DNA of 64,000 bases from assembly GCA_024734495.1 (NCBI GenBank), contig JALMQS010000088.1:186001-250000 (forward strand). Direction: 5' to 3'. Positions 44,399 through 54,980 of the stretch are shown here, piece after piece; positions within the stretch are counted from its first letter, which is position 1; every line of letters begins with the position of its first letter. Both the position numbers and the translations under genes were made by a program. The notes under the pieces were generated by a model. That model was not told where the DNA came from. It worked only from the letters and a program-made list of their open reading frames with translations, and did no database searches. Source of the stretch: Forficula auricularia (taxonomy: Eukaryota; Arthropoda; Insecta; Dermaptera; Forficulidae).

Positions 44399-44586
44399 TG
44401 AAAGTTTTTTTGCCGAGGGTAGCAGCATTTTTATATATTGATGGAGACTATAGTTCACTCTCCATTCATACATTAATTCCTGTGAATCAATTGTAATAGA
44501 CTGAGGAAGAGGGCAAAGCCCTCGAGACTATAGTTAATAAAATTTATAATTCCAGTAGAAGACACTCTTTTATTGTCTCCTTCAAC
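44399..44586. mobile_element. Family-4 palindromic element inserted in a ribozyme
   Basis: A 188 bp insert starts with the inverted tail 'tgaaagtttttttgccgagg' and ends 'cttttattgtctccttcaac'. It carries its own hammerhead-like motif (44496-44540). Confidence 0.75.
44496..44540 (+). ncRNA. Hammerhead-like motif, family 4 (GAGA core)
   Basis: CTGAGGA (44501-44507), extra A, a perfect six-pair stem II GAGGGC-AAA-GCCCTC, then GAGA instead of GAAA, and ACT-AT-AGT stem III. The A-to-G change in the core and poor stem I predict inactivity. The exceptionally clean stem II shows recent descent from an active copy. Confidence 0.6.
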
Positions 44587-45549
44587 CCTCCGAAATGTTG
44601 GTTTAAGTGGAAAGGAGAAAAAAGAAAAGAATGACAGTCCAATAAAAACCTTATTTGGAAATATGATAATGTTTTCTTTCTTCACTACCCTTGGGCTGCC
44701 TTCTATTACTTACAGCTAAATGTGATAACAATAATGTAAAATTTGAAAATTAAAAAAGTTTCTTCCTTGGCTTTGCATTTGCAAAATCATTAATAAAATT
44801 TGTGCTTTCCATTTTTGCTGCTTCTTTATGCTCAATACATAATAACGCAAGATCACGTAATCTACTTTGACCGAGAGAATTTCTTTTGTAATTCTTTTTT
44901 AATTTGCGAAATGTACTTTCCACACAATATAGCGGGATGGGGCTAAACTTTTATATATAGATATATATAGATTTTGATGAAACATACTTTATTAACCATT
45001 TTCAAGAACAAAAAATTTTTTGTGAAACCTACTTCGCATCTTGCTCAAGTTTTATTATTATGTTTAGATTTTAGATGGACAATTACCATAGCAACTTGCA
45101 AATCATGTTGAAATTTCTTCAAATTACAATTAAGGTAGTTGTTTTGCTGTTTATGTACCACTACTACCTAATCCCGTCCTCGTTTGACAAATCTGGCAAC
45201 ATTGTCCGAGCTTGAATATTTTTATCAAAGAAATGACAGATAAAATAGATTATAAAGGTCGATTTATAAAACAAAAAATTCTTAATAAGCTATTAAAAGC
45301 TGTTGCGACAATGGCTGATGCGAAAAACGTCAAAAAAGTACTAAAGCTAATCCACTTTTTTGGTTAAATCTATACGTTGTTGCCAGCTTGTTTTTAGTGT
45401 AAATTTATCATTATTTATTCATTATTATCACAGAAACTGTGTTGTAACTATAAATTAAAATTTTCTTAAAAAATGTATTAGTTATTGTTTAATGTAGGTT
45501 TAGTTTTTTATAACAATTGTAAGAAGAGTTTTTAATTATAATTAAATAT

Positions 45550-45968
45550 TAATTGAATGTAATGGAAGGCAGCCCAGGGGGAGTGAGGAAAGAAAAAAAT
45601 TAACACATATCAAATAAGGTGTAATTTATTGGAATCCTTCCTCCTTTCCTTTCAAACCGACGTTTCGGTTAAGAAAAGGAGGAAAAAAATTGTTTTTATA
45701 TTCCTTTGTTAAAAAAGAAGAAAGTTTTAAACACTACTGTGGAGAGAAGAAGGAAACATTTTATTTGTTTCATTCATTGACCCTTTGAAACCCTGAAGAA
45801 GGAGGGAAAAATCCTCCGAAACGTCGGTTTGAAAGGAAAGGAGGAAGGATTTGATTGTGTTAATTTTTTCTTTTCTCACTACCCCCTGGGCTGCCTTCCA
45901 TTACATTCAATTAAAATTTCTACCAGTCCGTCTCTCTCCAGAGAAAATTTCGTTGCAAAAATAATAAA
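45550..45968. mobile_element. Palindromic hammerhead element, family 2
   Basis: A 419 bp insertion is flanked by 11 bp duplications taattaaatat (45539-45549, 45969-45979). Left arm 45555-45672 runs 'gtaatggaaggcagcccagg' to 'aaccgacgtttcgg' and is mirrored by 45820-45910. The outer right end 'ccagtccgtctctctccaga' is the inverted 'gagagacggactgg' end of the unit at 20273. A complete hammerhead lies at 45788-45840. The left arm extends ten bases past the cut site (CCGAAACGTC), so here the junction is inside the ribozyme rather than at the cut. Confidence 0.8.
45785..45842 (+). ncRNA. Hammerhead ribozyme, family 2 (intact)
   Basis: AAACC, CTGAAGA (45793-45799), extra A, stem II GGAGG/CCTCC, GAAA (45828-45831), ACGTC with the cut after 45835, GGTTT pairing with AAACC. 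Core and stems are intact and nearly the same as 20436-20480. Confidence 0.85.
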
Positions 45969-46519
45969 TAATTAAATATGTATATAAACTTAACGGTATC
46001 CCGTATAGTGCAATGTATAAGAGTCTAAAAACTCTATCTTTGGAATTTAATATCTCCGGAACTATATTGTTCATAAATTTCGTTTTGCCACCAATCGATG
46101 CAGAAGTATTTAAATAATAATCTGTCTAAATTTCAAAAAAATCCTAAGAAAACCGATATTGTGAAACAACTACCTTTAGAAAATAAACAATTTAATTAAG
46201 TCCAAACACAATCATTCATTATATTCACGAAAAAAAATATTCCCCATTAATTTGACTTAGATATTTGAAGGAGAAAAAGAAAGACTTTTTAAAAAAAATT
46301 ATAAATAAACATAAAAACAATCATCATTTAGGTATATAAGCAGTTTCTTCGGACTCCGTAGTTCTTATGAAGGAATGTTAATGGAAATCAATTAAAAAAA
46401 AATGAATAAATGCATTATCTACAATCGAATCTCGTTTTTAAACATTCTATGTACTAGTACAAGCATAGAAGATAATAATAATATATGTTTAGTAATACTA
46501 TGGTTGTCTTTCTTTTTAG

Positions 46520-46718
46520 CTATGGATGTACCCCAGGAAACAAAACAGAATATATTTTAACAAGCAATTTAACAGACGAAGAATTTCAAGAAAAGCCTAT
46601 TATCAACTGGGATGCGATACTCTGGGTGAACCGCCCCATCTTTCTCTGGCTCGTCCAAGTAATTTTGGCAATGATAAGTTTAACAGAGGCATTACTTCTG
46701 GCATACCTCGGCTATAAA
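46520..46718 (+). CDS. slo2: Slo2/KCNT channel exon: S1-S2 loop and S2
   Basis: Acceptor ttctttttag at 46519, donor gtgagt at 46719; 199 bp, entering in phase 2 and leaving in phase 0. Translation reads 'YGCTPGNKTEYILTSNLTDE', 'EFQEKPIINWDAILWVNRPI', 'FLWLVQVILAMISLTEALLL' and 'AYLGYK'. The INW-AILWVNRP stretch and the following hydrophobic segment match the extracellular loop and second membrane segment of Slo2/KCNT channels. The loop has two potential N-glycosylation sites (NKT, NLT). The next exon continues directly with GNIWQQ, as in the family. The preceding S1 exon is missing from what I can recognise. Confidence 0.93.
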
Positions 46719-46969
46719 GTGAGTATAATTTTACTCAAACCTCATAGTTAACAAATTAATTTTAAGAAGTTGATCGATTGGACCATCTTTTAACTAAATC
46801 TATCAATTTTTGTTAATTGAAAGTATAATTTAATACTAAGTTCGCTCGTGAGGCAGGTGAAGAGAGTAAACTATAACTTATCACGAGTTGTCTTTTAGAC
46901 AAGTGTGGTAGATCTTTTTTAAGTACTAGACTACAACATTGTAATGTCTATTTTCTCATTAAACCTTTC

Positions 46970-47745
46970 AGACTTTTCAAATTATTAAATTTAAAATTCA
47001 CATTTTAAATATTAAACATCTTTTATATTATTATATACATTATTCTATTTTTGTGTACCAGTTGCGTGCGGTCCATGGATGCTGTGGATGCGGCGGCGCA
47101 TGCCTAAAATTTCAAGCATTTAGAGTATTTTCATAAATATATATATATAATGTCCACTTCAAAATTTCAGGAAGATCATTAAATTTTCAAATTATTATCC
47201 GTATTTCAAATATTTCTATAAAAAAACATTTTTTGTTTTGAAAAGTATATTAATTCTCGAAATGAGATAAAATTGTTGCATAGTTTCAAGGGGCAATTAA
47301 AATGAATGATTTACCGAAAAAGGTGCCGATAGAAGGTTTGAAGTCCCTGTCTTGTGTATCTTCCAGTTCAAGCATGTCAAAGGCAAGTTCAGGCGAGTTT
47401 TAGTCTTATGAAAATTGTTCTCGCTGGGGAACTATTAAAATTGTAATTACACAAAAAAGGAATAAATATAGATGATTTGGGAATTGTTTGACTAGTCCAT
47501 TTCTAAGAACTCTCAATATATAAGATCGGAAAAACTACTAAGAGTGCCATAGATATAGCTTGCTTATAGCGATAGAATTAGGAGAAATTTAAGATTTTCT
47601 AAATGGACAGGCTGATTCATTGTAGAAGATTGTCGATTTCCATCTGAGGCGAAGTTCCCAAAATATATTTTTTAAAAATGTAATGTTAAATTTGAAAAAT
47701 AACGAAAATGATGCCGTTTTCGTTGAAATTTTATATTTTTTTTAT
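46970..47745. repeat. Long dispersed repeat, inverted partner of 3235-4260
   Basis: Shares, in reverse complement, 'tgcgtgcgg', 'gttcaagcatgtcaaagg', 'agtccatttctaagaact' and 'gcttgcttatagc'. It lies just downstream of the channel exon, inside the intron. No protein recognised. Confidence 0.55.
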
Positions 47746-48130
47746 TAGTCCACATCGTCCAAAATTAAATCCTTCATATGTTCACTCACTCCATATCGAG
47801 TTTTACCTCTACTAAGGCTCGGACGTACCCAAAATGGTCGATTCCGTAGTTAATGACTCTCTTGATCAATTAATATTACGGCTGCAGCAACAAGCAAGTC
47901 CTCGTCGGTATACATTGCGACTGAATGCCATTTCCAATGTGGACGCAGTGAATTGTTTGTGGAAAGGCCAACTGGTTTTGACATTTGGCCTTGACAATTG
48001 GCATATATTGGCATAGTGTGGTTAGGCCTTTAGACACCACAGTATACATCGACAATCTGCCCTAGCGGGCAATAAGCTTATTTACAAACAATGAATGAAA
48101 AATGACATGATTAGGAAAAGTTTTAGATAA
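47746..48130. other. No gene seen
   Basis: Short unassigned intronic stretch. The frame 47834-48016 is open but resembles nothing I know. Confidence 0.35.
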
Positions 48131-48261
48131 AATAAACTATTAGTAATGAAGCTGTTGAAGCTTTTATTTTTGTGATTAATTTGATTAAAGTTTGAATTTT
48201 TATTTAAATCACACATAATTAATTATAATTATTTATTAAACACGAACAAATAATACAATAT

Positions 48262-48312
48262 AACTACGACGTTTCGATCGAATGATTCTACGATCGTTCT
48301 CAAGTATGAGCC
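48262..48312 (-). ncRNA. Hammerhead-like ribozyme with U3-A8, family 5 (left arm)
   Basis: Minus strand: ATAC, TTGAGAA, extra C, stem II GATCG/CGATC, GAAA, CGTC with the cut, then GTAG. Relative to CUGANGA, position 3 is U and position 8 is A, keeping a Watson-Crick pair. Stem I has three pairs (TAC/GTA). Confidence 0.6.
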
Positions 48313-48438
48313 CCCACTCCGATTAAAGGTTAACTGAGCCAATCACGTGTCGGTCAGACTTATATATATATATAATTTGATTTGTCAATATTTTTCACTT
48401 TATGGTTTTTAGAAACATGTAATGCTCAGTCCTTACCA

Positions 48439-49296
48439 CTTATCGATCAAACGTCAAACCCCACTCATTGTTACGCCGACGATAGCACTCTACACGGCAA
48501 ACCCTCACTCCCGAATAATCGAATCAATGTTGCCTCCTCAATTACTCTCGACCTATACAAACTGAATAAATGGGGCTCTCAAAATTTAGTTAACTTTAAT
48601 TCAAACAAGACTCAATGTTGTCTAATTTCTAGGCGCGAAAATAAAGATTTCCCTGATATTCACTTCGATTCGAATACCCTGAAAATGTGTGACAGCCTAT
48701 CCATGTTGGGCGTCTCTGTCGCATCTGACCTGTCTTGGAATGAACACATCTCCTCTGTGGCGAAATCTACAGTAAGGAAGATTGGCTTCTTATTCAGGTC
48801 CAAGCGATTTTACAAACCCCCACAACTTCTCACCATCTACAAGGCCCAAATCCGCCCCTGTCTCGAATACGGCTCTCATCTATGGAGAGGAGCCTCAAAA
48901 TATTCTCTTGCTACCCTGGATGCAATTCAGAAACGAGCCGTCAGACTAATTGACGATTCTACCCTCACCGACTCCCTCGACTCGCTGGCTCATCGAAGAA
49001 ATGTCTCTGCCCTTTCCCTTTTCTATAGATACTATCACGGCAGGTGCTCTGATGAGATACAATCAATAATTCCCCCCAAAGCATGCTTTGCACGTGGCAC
49101 GCGTTTTGCCGACTCCCAACACTCTTTCGCGGTCAAATTAGAAAAGTGCCGGACCACTTCATTCGCGAAAACATATATCCCCATGACTTCAAGGAACTGG
49201 AACTCTCTCCCAGCCTCCATCTTTCCCAGCACCTATAATCTTCAAACCTTCAAAACCGGGGTGCATAGACACCTACGTCTACACCCTCTCACTTAA
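48439..49296 (+). pseudogene. Jockey/CR1-type LINE copy D, 5'-truncated
   Basis: Open from the first LINE codons through 'THCYADDSTLHGKPSL' to the terminal 'HRHLRLHPLT', followed by the usual 3' UTR and an A-run at 49390-49405. The first 20 residues of the open frame (from 48382) are not LINE-derived. It starts just before the YADD box, so it lacks the endonuclease and most of the RT. Confidence 0.85.
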
Positions 49297-49521
49297 TCAA
49301 CTTTCCCTTCTCTTCGGTAATGCAAGGGTCTTTCGAGATCCATAGGAGCTGCATCTTTACTTGGGCACCCCTTCTTGCATTCGATCGCATTAAAAAAAAA
49401 AAAAAAGTCCGACAGGGTCGCTGAGGTCGTCAGTGTGTTGGTTTTTTGACTGGACTGTACATGGAGTCTATATAATCCTGACCGACACGTGATTGGCTCA
49501 GTTAACCTATAATCGGAGTGG

Positions 49522-49572
49522 ATGCTCATACATGAGAACGATCGCAGAATAAGTTGATCGAAACGTCGTAGT
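49522..49572 (+). ncRNA. Hammerhead-like motif, family 5 (right arm)
   Basis: ATAC, ATGAGAA (49532-49538), extra C, stem II GATCG/TGATC with one wobble, GAAA (49560-49563), CGTC with the cut after 49567, GTAG. Position 3 is A opposite A8, so the pair kept in the left arm is broken here. Confidence 0.5.
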
Positions 49573-49733
49573 TATATTGTATTATTTGTTAGTGTTTAAT
49601 AAATAATTATAATTGATTGTGTGTGATTTAAATAAAAATTCAAACTTTAATAATAAACTATTCTTTCTTATTTTTATATAATTTTAAATATTTTGAAAGA
49701 TTTGGTCTCTTTTTTTGGTTGTACATATATATC

Positions 49734-50215
49734 GTCGCCTTAGAGTGTAAACCTGCTAAATCCATTTTTTATCATATATGACATATTAATACCGTTCGAA
49801 AGAAAAAAAGATGCAGCATCGTTCAAGTAAAACTGGTACTTAAATTTTTTATAATGATATTGATACAAGAAAGTTGCACCAAAAAGGTACAACCTCTGTA
49901 GTCAGCGGTGGATCCTTGTATCGTGAAGATAAGAAGAGATTTAGGGATTGGTTAGGAGTCGAAGGTATCTGTGGATGAGGGTCTTGAAAGATTAAAGGTT
50001 ATAAGTTGCTGGGAAGATGATCGGGGGAAGAGAGTTCCAGTCTTTAGAATGTCATTATTAAAAAATTACCAAATATAAAATTACGATTGTAAGTTGTAGA
50101 AAAAAATGTGAAAAATAGTTTCTTTCCATAACAACAATATTACATTTTGTTTGTTTATTCTCTGCCCTATAAAATTTCCTTGTTGTGAGTTAGCAGGTTT
50201 ACACTCTAAGGCGAC
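49734..50215. mobile_element. Inverted-repeat element with an old LINE scrap
   Basis: Ends 'gtcgccttagagtgtaaacc' and its complement ('ggtttacactctaaggcgac') are 26 bp perfect inverted repeats within AT-rich flanks. Inside, 49940-50055 is a minus-strand LINE C-terminal fragment. No transposase. Confidence 0.65.
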
Positions 50216-50499
50216 AATATAATATTGTATAAATAAGGTTGTTTAGGCAATAAGTAAATTGTTTTTAACAAGTAGCTCACAGGATGATTTTTTTAACTTC
50301 GAAAGTAGCTCACGCACAAATTAAGGTTGGGGCCGCTGGTATAGACGATACATACGATTCACAATTACGTCTATGTAAATAAAATTAGTTGTATTGTATT
50401 AACTCGTCTGCTATATATAGTACTTAATGATGAAAATGTTGAGAAATATTTATATTCAAATAAATTATTAGGACTGAAAAACACTTCATTCTTAATTTT

Positions 50500-50566
50500 T
50501 AGAAGCACATTGTCAAAGCTTTGGCGGCTATTGTGCCACGCCACACTGTTTGAGAACCACTGTCCT
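50500..50566. repeat. Charlie-like hAT end
   Basis: 'gtgccacgccacactgtttg' then 'agaaccactg' at about 50564 resembles the inverted CAGTGGTTCTCAAAC end of Charlie-type hATs. A candidate opposite part, 'ggttggggccgctgg', lies near 50326. No coding region survives. Confidence 0.45.
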
Positions 50567-50569
50567 AGA

Positions 50570-51260
50570 TCCTAATTGATTTATTATGATTCATCTAAAC
50601 TTATAGATAGAACTAGGTATCTACAAATATATCTATTAATTCTTATAATAGCTAAACAAATTGTCTGGGTAATTATTATTTACATTTAATTGCATGTGCT
50701 TTCTCATTTATTAAAACTATTATTTGAATTATTCCAATATTTCAAATACTATCTTTTCAATTTACCACACATTTATTATAAATAATATCGAAAAGCATGA
50801 AATATAGGGGTGGTTTTATGATAAGAAAGAAAAAGACTCGTTAGGTACTTAGAAGAAAGACTGCTTGGAAGCTCTAAAGAAAGAGTAAACAGCCATTAAA
50901 GTGTGAATTAATGGGAACCCTTGGAATCTATGCAACCATTTTGTCAATGATTCATGATAAATGTCTAATTCAAGGGTAAAGTGTACACACCACACATTGA
51001 AATGAAATTATAACAGTATATAGGAATAGCATTTAACATATATGTATCTTATGTATATTTTAAACATATTATATGTGCTTGACGTGACTTTCACTTTCCA
51101 CTTTCTCTTTTTGAAATCAAAAATTTTTAACATTTCAAATGATTAAAAATATATTAAAAAAACGTTTTAAAATCCCGTTTTTGTTTCAAAATGCATTAAA
51201 AAATAGAAAATAAATTTTTCTTCCATACCCCAAAAAATGTTCTCCCTCATATGAGTATTA
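50570..51260. other. No gene seen
   Basis: AT-rich sequence, nothing recognised. Confidence 0.35.
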
Positions 51261-51275
51261 ATAAAAGTATTTTAA

Positions 51276-51429
51276 AGGAGACAATAAAAGAGTGTGTCTT
51301 TTGCTTGAAAAATAATTTTTTTTTAATCTATTTATAACAAAAAAAAATTCCAGCAGAAGACACACTCTTTTATTGTCTCCTTTAATTTATAAAAATTCTG
51401 TCATTCTCGGCAAAAATAAACTATAAATT
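51276..51429. mobile_element. Palindromic element, family 4 (short)
   Basis: A 154 bp insertion is flanked by 14 bp duplications taaaagtattttaa (51262-51275, 51430-51443). Arms 'aggagacaataaaagagtgt' and 'acactcttttattgtctcct' meet around an AT-rich centre; the tail is 'cattctcggcaaaaata'. No ribozyme core remains. Confidence 0.8.
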
Positions 51430-51864
51430 TAAAAGTATTTTAATTAAATTTAAAAGAGTCCATAATTTTGGTTTTAGTCCTACCAGTAAGAAAATTTTCT
51501 CAATAAAGAAAAATTTATTTTATTCTTTTTAGTAAATTTCAAAATAAAACCAAATTCTTACGTCTGATTCTTGACCACAAATATAATATTTAGATGAAGA
51601 ACGTTATAGCTCATTGGCCTTACTCGATTCAACATTTACATAGTATCTTAACACATTTTGTTTCTATTTGTATCTAGAAAAAATAGATTGAATATATAAG
51701 ATCTGATGTGAGAATTTGACTGGAAAAAATTAAATATTATTCTAATTTAAACTACTAATATTATAGACGTTATGTTTTTGGTTATCAAATAGGTATTTTC
51801 TTATATTGAATAGTTAATGAAAATTAGAAGTTTTATTAATATTCTACAATTGTTTATTAATAAC

Positions 51865-52580
51865 GATTGCGTGACATTTTAGCCCCCGACAAAACATCCC
51901 CCGACAAAATATCCTTCAGACAAAATATCTCATAACAAAATAAACCTTCCCCTCGTGAATCTTATGAGTAATGCAATTCGACTCCGGTTCGGTTAATATA
52001 TATTCAGTTCGGCTCGGTTGGCGTCTAAAAACCAGCCCGAAAAGGAGCTATACAAACCCAACCGATCCGAACTGAATATATATTAACCGAACCTCCGAAA
52101 GTTTAGTCCGGGAGGGGTGTGTTTCGGGCTCCCATTGTTTTTCTAATCAAACACACATTGAAAACCGAACCAGCCAATCGTCGGGCGGGGTGTGTTTGTG
52201 GCGGTATATTTTCGCCCAATATTATAATAATAATTAATAACGATAATGATTAATAACAACTTTAAAAAACAATCAATAATTGTATAATGTAAACATAGAC
52301 GATAAATAAGTAAATATAGATGATAAATACTATATTATAGATAGTAAAAATAATAAACTGTTAGCTAGAAAATCTAACGACAGACAGCAGCACTTTCAAA
52401 CGGCTAATTAGCCGCCAAAATATGAAAGTCTGTTTATATTATTCAAAACTATGATTATAAGCTTCTCACTTAATCTCTTTTGTATTCTCCCTTATACTGG
52501 GGAATATTTTGTCAGAAGATATTATGTCGGGGGATGTTTTGTCGGGACTATTTTGTCGGGGGCTGAAATGTCGCGGTACC
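51865..52580. mobile_element. Candidate Mutator-like non-autonomous element
   Basis: Ends 'tgacattttagcccccgaca' and, inverted, 'cgacatttcagcccccgaca' extend to about 60 bp with 'aaaacatcccccgacaaaat' repeats. The 716 bp element is flanked by 9 bp duplications attaataac (51856-51864, 52581-52589), the length expected of Mutator-like elements. Inside is a palindrome at about 51985-52095 ('ttcggttaatatatattcag'). No transposase. Confidence 0.6.
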
Positions 52581-52589
52581 ATTAATAAC

Positions 52590-53880
52590 TGTGCAACTAG
52601 CTTAAATAACAGTAGATAAAAGGGTATATAATAATTTTAGCTTTATTTCTAGTCAGCATTTTCTTCACTTAAGGTGGTTTAAGAATTTTTTTGAAAAACT
52701 TCCAGAAAGTGAATACCCAAAAAGTTCAAAAGTAATAAGATATGATGTACCCTTATTTTCTTTAAAAGTTCATGTTCTGGTATAAGACTTAAGATGATTG
52801 TGGACCCAACAGGTAAAGGTTATAGAAGTCAAGAAAAATTTGACCTTAGGAAAATATATGTTTAAGAAGTATGAATATTTGAAGTTCTTAGTTGAAGATA
52901 AAAAACTTTTAAAAATTTATAATGGAAGAAAAGGGAGTGTTTTTACTTGTTGGATTTGGAACGAAATACATAATTCAGTTTAAATTAACTTTTTTTTTTT
53001 AGGTAGCAAAAGATAGGTTTTAATTTTGGTCTATACATTGAGATTATGGAATAATAAAGTTTAATCGACCAGCGACCTAGTATCTTGGGAGTCGGCCTAC
53101 TAAGGCTCTAAAGGTGGATCGATCTTAAACAAATTAGTATCAATATTTAATTGATTTAAAATTTAATTTTAGTGGGGATAATTTATTAATGATCTTTCTA
53201 TTACGGTATAGCCTTTTCTTGCTTTTTTCTGCTCTTAACCAGGCAGTGCAAATTCCTCTCATTCACGTTGTAGGTATTTAATTTTTTCCATTGTTAGCAG
53301 TTCACTCAGCCAGGTTTTCGGTCATCTCTCTTCTGATGAATTCTTGATACTCAGAAATAATTCACAGAAGATAGACTTATTATTTTTTCTACCCAATAGA
53401 TATGACATTGGTTTCCATTTTCCATAAGTGGCTTAGTGTGTTCATACTTAGTCCTTAGCTTCTTTTTTGAATTGGAATTTTTTCTGATTCCATTATGCGA
53501 TTGCCTCTACTCTGTACAATATATGATCGGCTTTACTATCGCTTTGAAAACAAGGAGTTTATTATTAAATGAATTATTATTCTTCATAGTTAACCCTTCT
53601 TACTGTTCTCTCATCTGTTTATTTTGCATTTCTTATAAATTTTCTCCTGCTTTCAAGTTAGACGACTTCTAGAAATGTATATTCATTTGTTTCCTCTAAA
53701 TTCTCACTCTGCCATATCCAGTTTTCTTATTTCCTTCTTCTTCCCTTTTTAAATAAACGTGGTATATTTAAAAATTAAAATAATCACATATTTTCCATAA
53801 CTATAATACAAAAACATTTCCAAAAAAAGAAAAATTTTGGGAATAGTATTATTACTCACTAACATAAAAAATAACTTAAA
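52590..53880. other. No gene seen
   Basis: Two small open frames (52798-52983, 53436-53672) lack family resemblance and splice context. Nothing else recognised. Confidence 0.35.
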
Positions 53881-54088
53881 AAAAAAGAAAAGGATGTGTT
53901 CTGTCACCCATGATTTTTAACTTATTCATAAAAGAAGCGATAAAAGAATTCAAGGATAAAATTGATAAAGGATTTAAAAAAGATAAGAGTAAATAAATAT
54001 TATATTTAATATTGATTTACTATGAGTTAAGGATACTAGGTCACTTATTTCACATTAAAATTTCATTAAATTTTCATCTTTTTATTCA

Positions 54089-54800
54089 ATGATCAATAGA
54101 TTAATCTTAACCCCTCTTAGCATTACACATTTTAATAATGAACTAGATACCATTTATTATATAGAATATAATAATGGATATAGTAAGGAAATTATTAAAA
54201 AAATATTTATCAAAATTAATAAAAAAACACACGCTTTCGCAATTACATTCACTCACAATCGAATCTGAAAAAATCTATAAAAGAATCCCCTTTATTTCTA
54301 AACATATAACCTATCCAATAACAAATATTCTCCTGAAGCATGGTATCACTCCAGCCCTTTATAATATAAACAATTTATCCTCCCAATTAATAAATAATAA
54401 ACTTGACAAAATTGATAAAATAAATAGATCTGGTGTATACAAATTAAATTGCAACGATTGCGAGGCAATTTATATTGGACAAACTGGACGATCTTTTAAA
54501 AAACGGCATAAAGAACATTTAGCTTCCCACAGACAATTAATAAGAAACCAGCCCATAAATCCAGATTCCACTTCCGCATTTGCTAATCATCTATATTCTT
54601 TAGACCATTTACCTTCACCTACTAATCCCACCCCTATTCATTTCGAAAGAAAAGGATTAAGATTGGATCTTCTTGAATCCACGGAAATAAAATATGCCTT
54701 GTCGAACGACGAAAATATTATCAATAAACAAAATATAATAATTTATCTTTTAATATCTAAGCGAAAAAATTACCCTCAACCTAGAGACACAAGTCAATGA
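54089..54800 (+). pseudogene. Penelope-like element: RT C-terminal linker plus GIY-YIG endonuclease
   Basis: The region starts 'MINRLILTPLSITHFNNELD' and 'NNGYSKEI', typical of the linker after the RT of Penelope-like polyproteins. A frameshift near 54240 moves to the frame 54174-54800. That frame holds the endonuclease: GVY and YIG (residues 87-89 and 100-102 of the 208 aa frame), a C-x2-C between them (C93, C96), 'GRSFKKRHKEH' with catalytic Arg, 'FANHLYSLDH', and the later 'LLESTEIKYALS' Glu block. The Cys/His pattern is characteristic of Penelope endonucleases. The reverse transcriptase is absent, so the copy is dead on arrival, but the endonuclease motifs are all intact. Confidence 0.92.
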
Positions 54801-54980
54801 ACTTATCAACTTTCCTTTCATCTAAAGATGCCTATGTCAACAAACGCCAACCTGATATTCTTTCTTAACAATAGCTTAAGAGAAAGTGTCCTTTTAAAAT
54901 AATTTAAAAATTATTTCCCTCTGTTCAATAAACACATATATAACCTGTTATTCAATAAGTTGAATTAGTTACTTTCTGTA

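Larger units (their letters stand above)
44295..44715 (+). mobile_element. Family-2 hammerhead element split by a family-4 element
   Basis: The family-2 unit is recognised by 'cattgaccgtttgaaaccct' and, after the interruption, 'gtgg-aaggag' and 'gggctgccttctattactta'. Its hammerhead is cut in two by the insertion at 44399-44586, flanked by a 10 bp duplication cctccgaaat (44389-44398, 44587-44596). Its box 1 CTGAAGA is at 44369-44375. Confidence 0.7.
45134..46174. mobile_element. TTAA-flanked inverted-repeat element (copy 3), split by a hammerhead element
   Basis: Starts GGTAGTTGTTTTGC after TTAA (45130-45133) and ends GTGAAACAACTACC before TTTA (46175-46178, one mismatch). Without the nested insertion it matches 30799-31487. 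A frame of about 44 codons starting 'MTDKIDYKGRFIKQKIL' near 45234 is open here but broken in copy 2, so it is not supported as a gene. Confidence 0.7.
48142..49651. mobile_element. Hammerhead unit, family 5, with LINE copy D between inverted arms
   Basis: The 1510 bp unit is flanked by 11 bp duplications aataaactatt (48131-48141, 49652-49662). Left arm about 48188-48350 and right arm about 49468-49645 are inverted ('tatttaaatcacacataatt', 'actacgacgtttcgatc', 'gccaatcacgtgtcggtc'). Each arm carries a hammerhead-like motif pointing outward. Between them, LINE copy D occupies 48439-49404 and has no clear duplication of its own. Confidence 0.75.

Noticed and set aside
45234..45370. Small protein starting MTDKIDYKGRF inside a TTAA element
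   Set aside because: The frame is broken by stops in the sister copy at 30799-31487.
47834..48016. Open frame with balanced composition
   Set aside because: No splice signals, no family resemblance, and it is not continuous with the channel gene.
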